A DNA stretch of 5,800 bases from Acholeplasmataceae bacterium (GTDB taxonomy: Bacteria > Bacillota_I > Bacilli_A > Acholeplasmatales > Acholeplasmataceae), in NCBI GenBank assembly GCA_023230825.1, contig JALNWO010000107.1, positions 1 through 5,800 on the forward strand, read 5' to 3'. Below the pieces are notes generated by a model that was given only the letters and a program-made list of their open reading frames with translations, made no database searches and was not told where the DNA came from. Made by a program: the position numbers and the translations under genes. Positions within the stretch are counted from its first letter, which is position 1, and every line of letters begins with the position of its first letter. Shown in pieces: positions 5,501 through 5,800 of the stretch.

Positions 5501-5800
5501 CTACTGTTCTCCTTGATATAAATTTATTAGATCTAAAAATAAAACAGGATGATTCAATTTAAACATATATGTTTGGTTTTCATAATCGAATGATATAACA
5601 TTTTTCTGGGTTAATGTCGTTCCGACAATTCGAGCAACAGCAAATGGTTTTTGAAACTGTGCCCCAGAAACTATGAGTTCGTCTTGATTCAATTCTAACG
5701 TCACTTTCCCTTGACGATAGCGTTTATCTAGTTGAAAATCAATTAAGAAATAGTCGCCAGAAAATGAATAAGAACGTTGGGGTCTTTTTTTAATAATTTG
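5501..5800 (-). CDS. Unrecognised small beta-rich protein, N-terminus off the right edge
   Basis: The reading frame is open from the TAG stop (5501-5503) to the window edge, giving the last 99 residues. The visible sequence begins QIIKKRPQRSYSFSGDYFL and ends DLINLYQGEQ. An internal GTG at 5704 could start a 67-residue form, but the open frame continues upstream with normal-looking, strand-rich sequence (YFLIDFQLDKRYRQGKV), so a longer gene is more likely. Alternating hydrophobic residues suggest about six to seven beta strands followed by one C-terminal helix (HPVLFLDLINLYQ), a pattern like the PH/GRAM-type barrel; that is structural inference only. There are no cysteines, signal peptide or membrane segment in the visible part. 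It sits one base upstream of the transporter in the same operon, so a linked role is plausible. I do not recognise the family. Confidence 0.72.
   Translation of the reverse strand, partial: QIIKKRPQRSYSFSGDYFLIDFQLDKRYRQGKVTLELNQDELIVSGAQFQKPFAVARIVGTTLTQKNVISFDYENQTYMFKLNHPVLFLDLINLYQGEQ
5509..5514 (-). promoter_or_regulatory. Ribosome binding site of the transporter, within the upstream gene
   Basis: The minus strand reads AAGGAG, nine bases before the ATG at 5499. It lies inside the last codons of the preceding gene, so ribosomes finishing that gene end next to the transporter start. Confidence 0.75.

Noticed and set aside
5501..5704. Complete 67-residue gene starting at the GTG at 5704
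   Set aside because: The frame stays open to the window edge with protein-like sequence, and only a weak AAGGGAAA precedes the GTG; a partial longer gene is more likely.
1..5800. Mycoplasma-type code with TGA as tryptophan
   Set aside because: Tryptophans are TGG in all genes, and TGA acts as the stop of the CBS gene at a terminator.
1..5800. CRISPR array, insertion sequence, phage genes or tRNA/rRNA
   Set aside because: No regularly spaced repeats, transposase or integrase-like protein, terminal inverted repeats or RNA-gene signatures were seen on either strand.

Overview
The window is AT-rich, gene-dense bacterial DNA holding six complete genes and one gene cut by the right edge. Tryptophan is encoded by TGG throughout and TGA is used as a stop (gene at 2814-3272), so the genetic code is standard. 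Shine-Dalgarno sites are strong, promoters are AT-rich with extended -10 elements, and factor-independent terminators are used. Together these point to a low-GC Bacillota or an Acholeplasma/Izemoplasma-like relative. This is inference from composition and gene content; no marker gene fixes the genus.

Layout. Positions 1-34 hold the terminator of a rightward gene lying off the left edge. Positions 33-635 (minus) encode a TetR-family repressor. A 239-bp divergent control region (636-874) separates it from a rightward pair: a condensation-fold 'alcohol acetyltransferase'-like enzyme (875-2152, TTG start) and an overlapping zinc-ribbon, multi-membrane-span DUF6320-like protein (2139-2801). A hairpin terminator at 2806-2834 is shared with a converging leftward CBS-pair gene (2814-3272). 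A second divergent region (3273-3437) carries two nearly identical extended -10 promoters facing away from each other. They serve the CBS gene and a rightward SOS response-associated peptidase of the YedK/HMCES family (3438-4106). That gene converges on a leftward sodium/glutamate-symporter-family transporter (4132-5499) across a short shared hairpin. One base upstream of the transporter is the 3' end of an unrecognised beta-rich gene running off the right edge (5501-5800).

How the genes may work together. The TetR gene, acyltransferase and DUF6320-like membrane protein look like one regulated module, plausibly acting on a lipid or other hydrophobic acyl substrate at the membrane; the substrate cannot be read from the sequence. 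The CBS protein looks like a small adenine-nucleotide sensor. The YedK-family protein protects abasic sites in single-stranded DNA. The transporter and its upstream partner form an operon. The last three units look like independent housekeeping functions. There is no insertion sequence, phage gene, CRISPR array, tRNA or rRNA in the window. No wholly new system is evident; the least characterised parts are the acyltransferase/DUF6320 module and the gene cut by the right edge.
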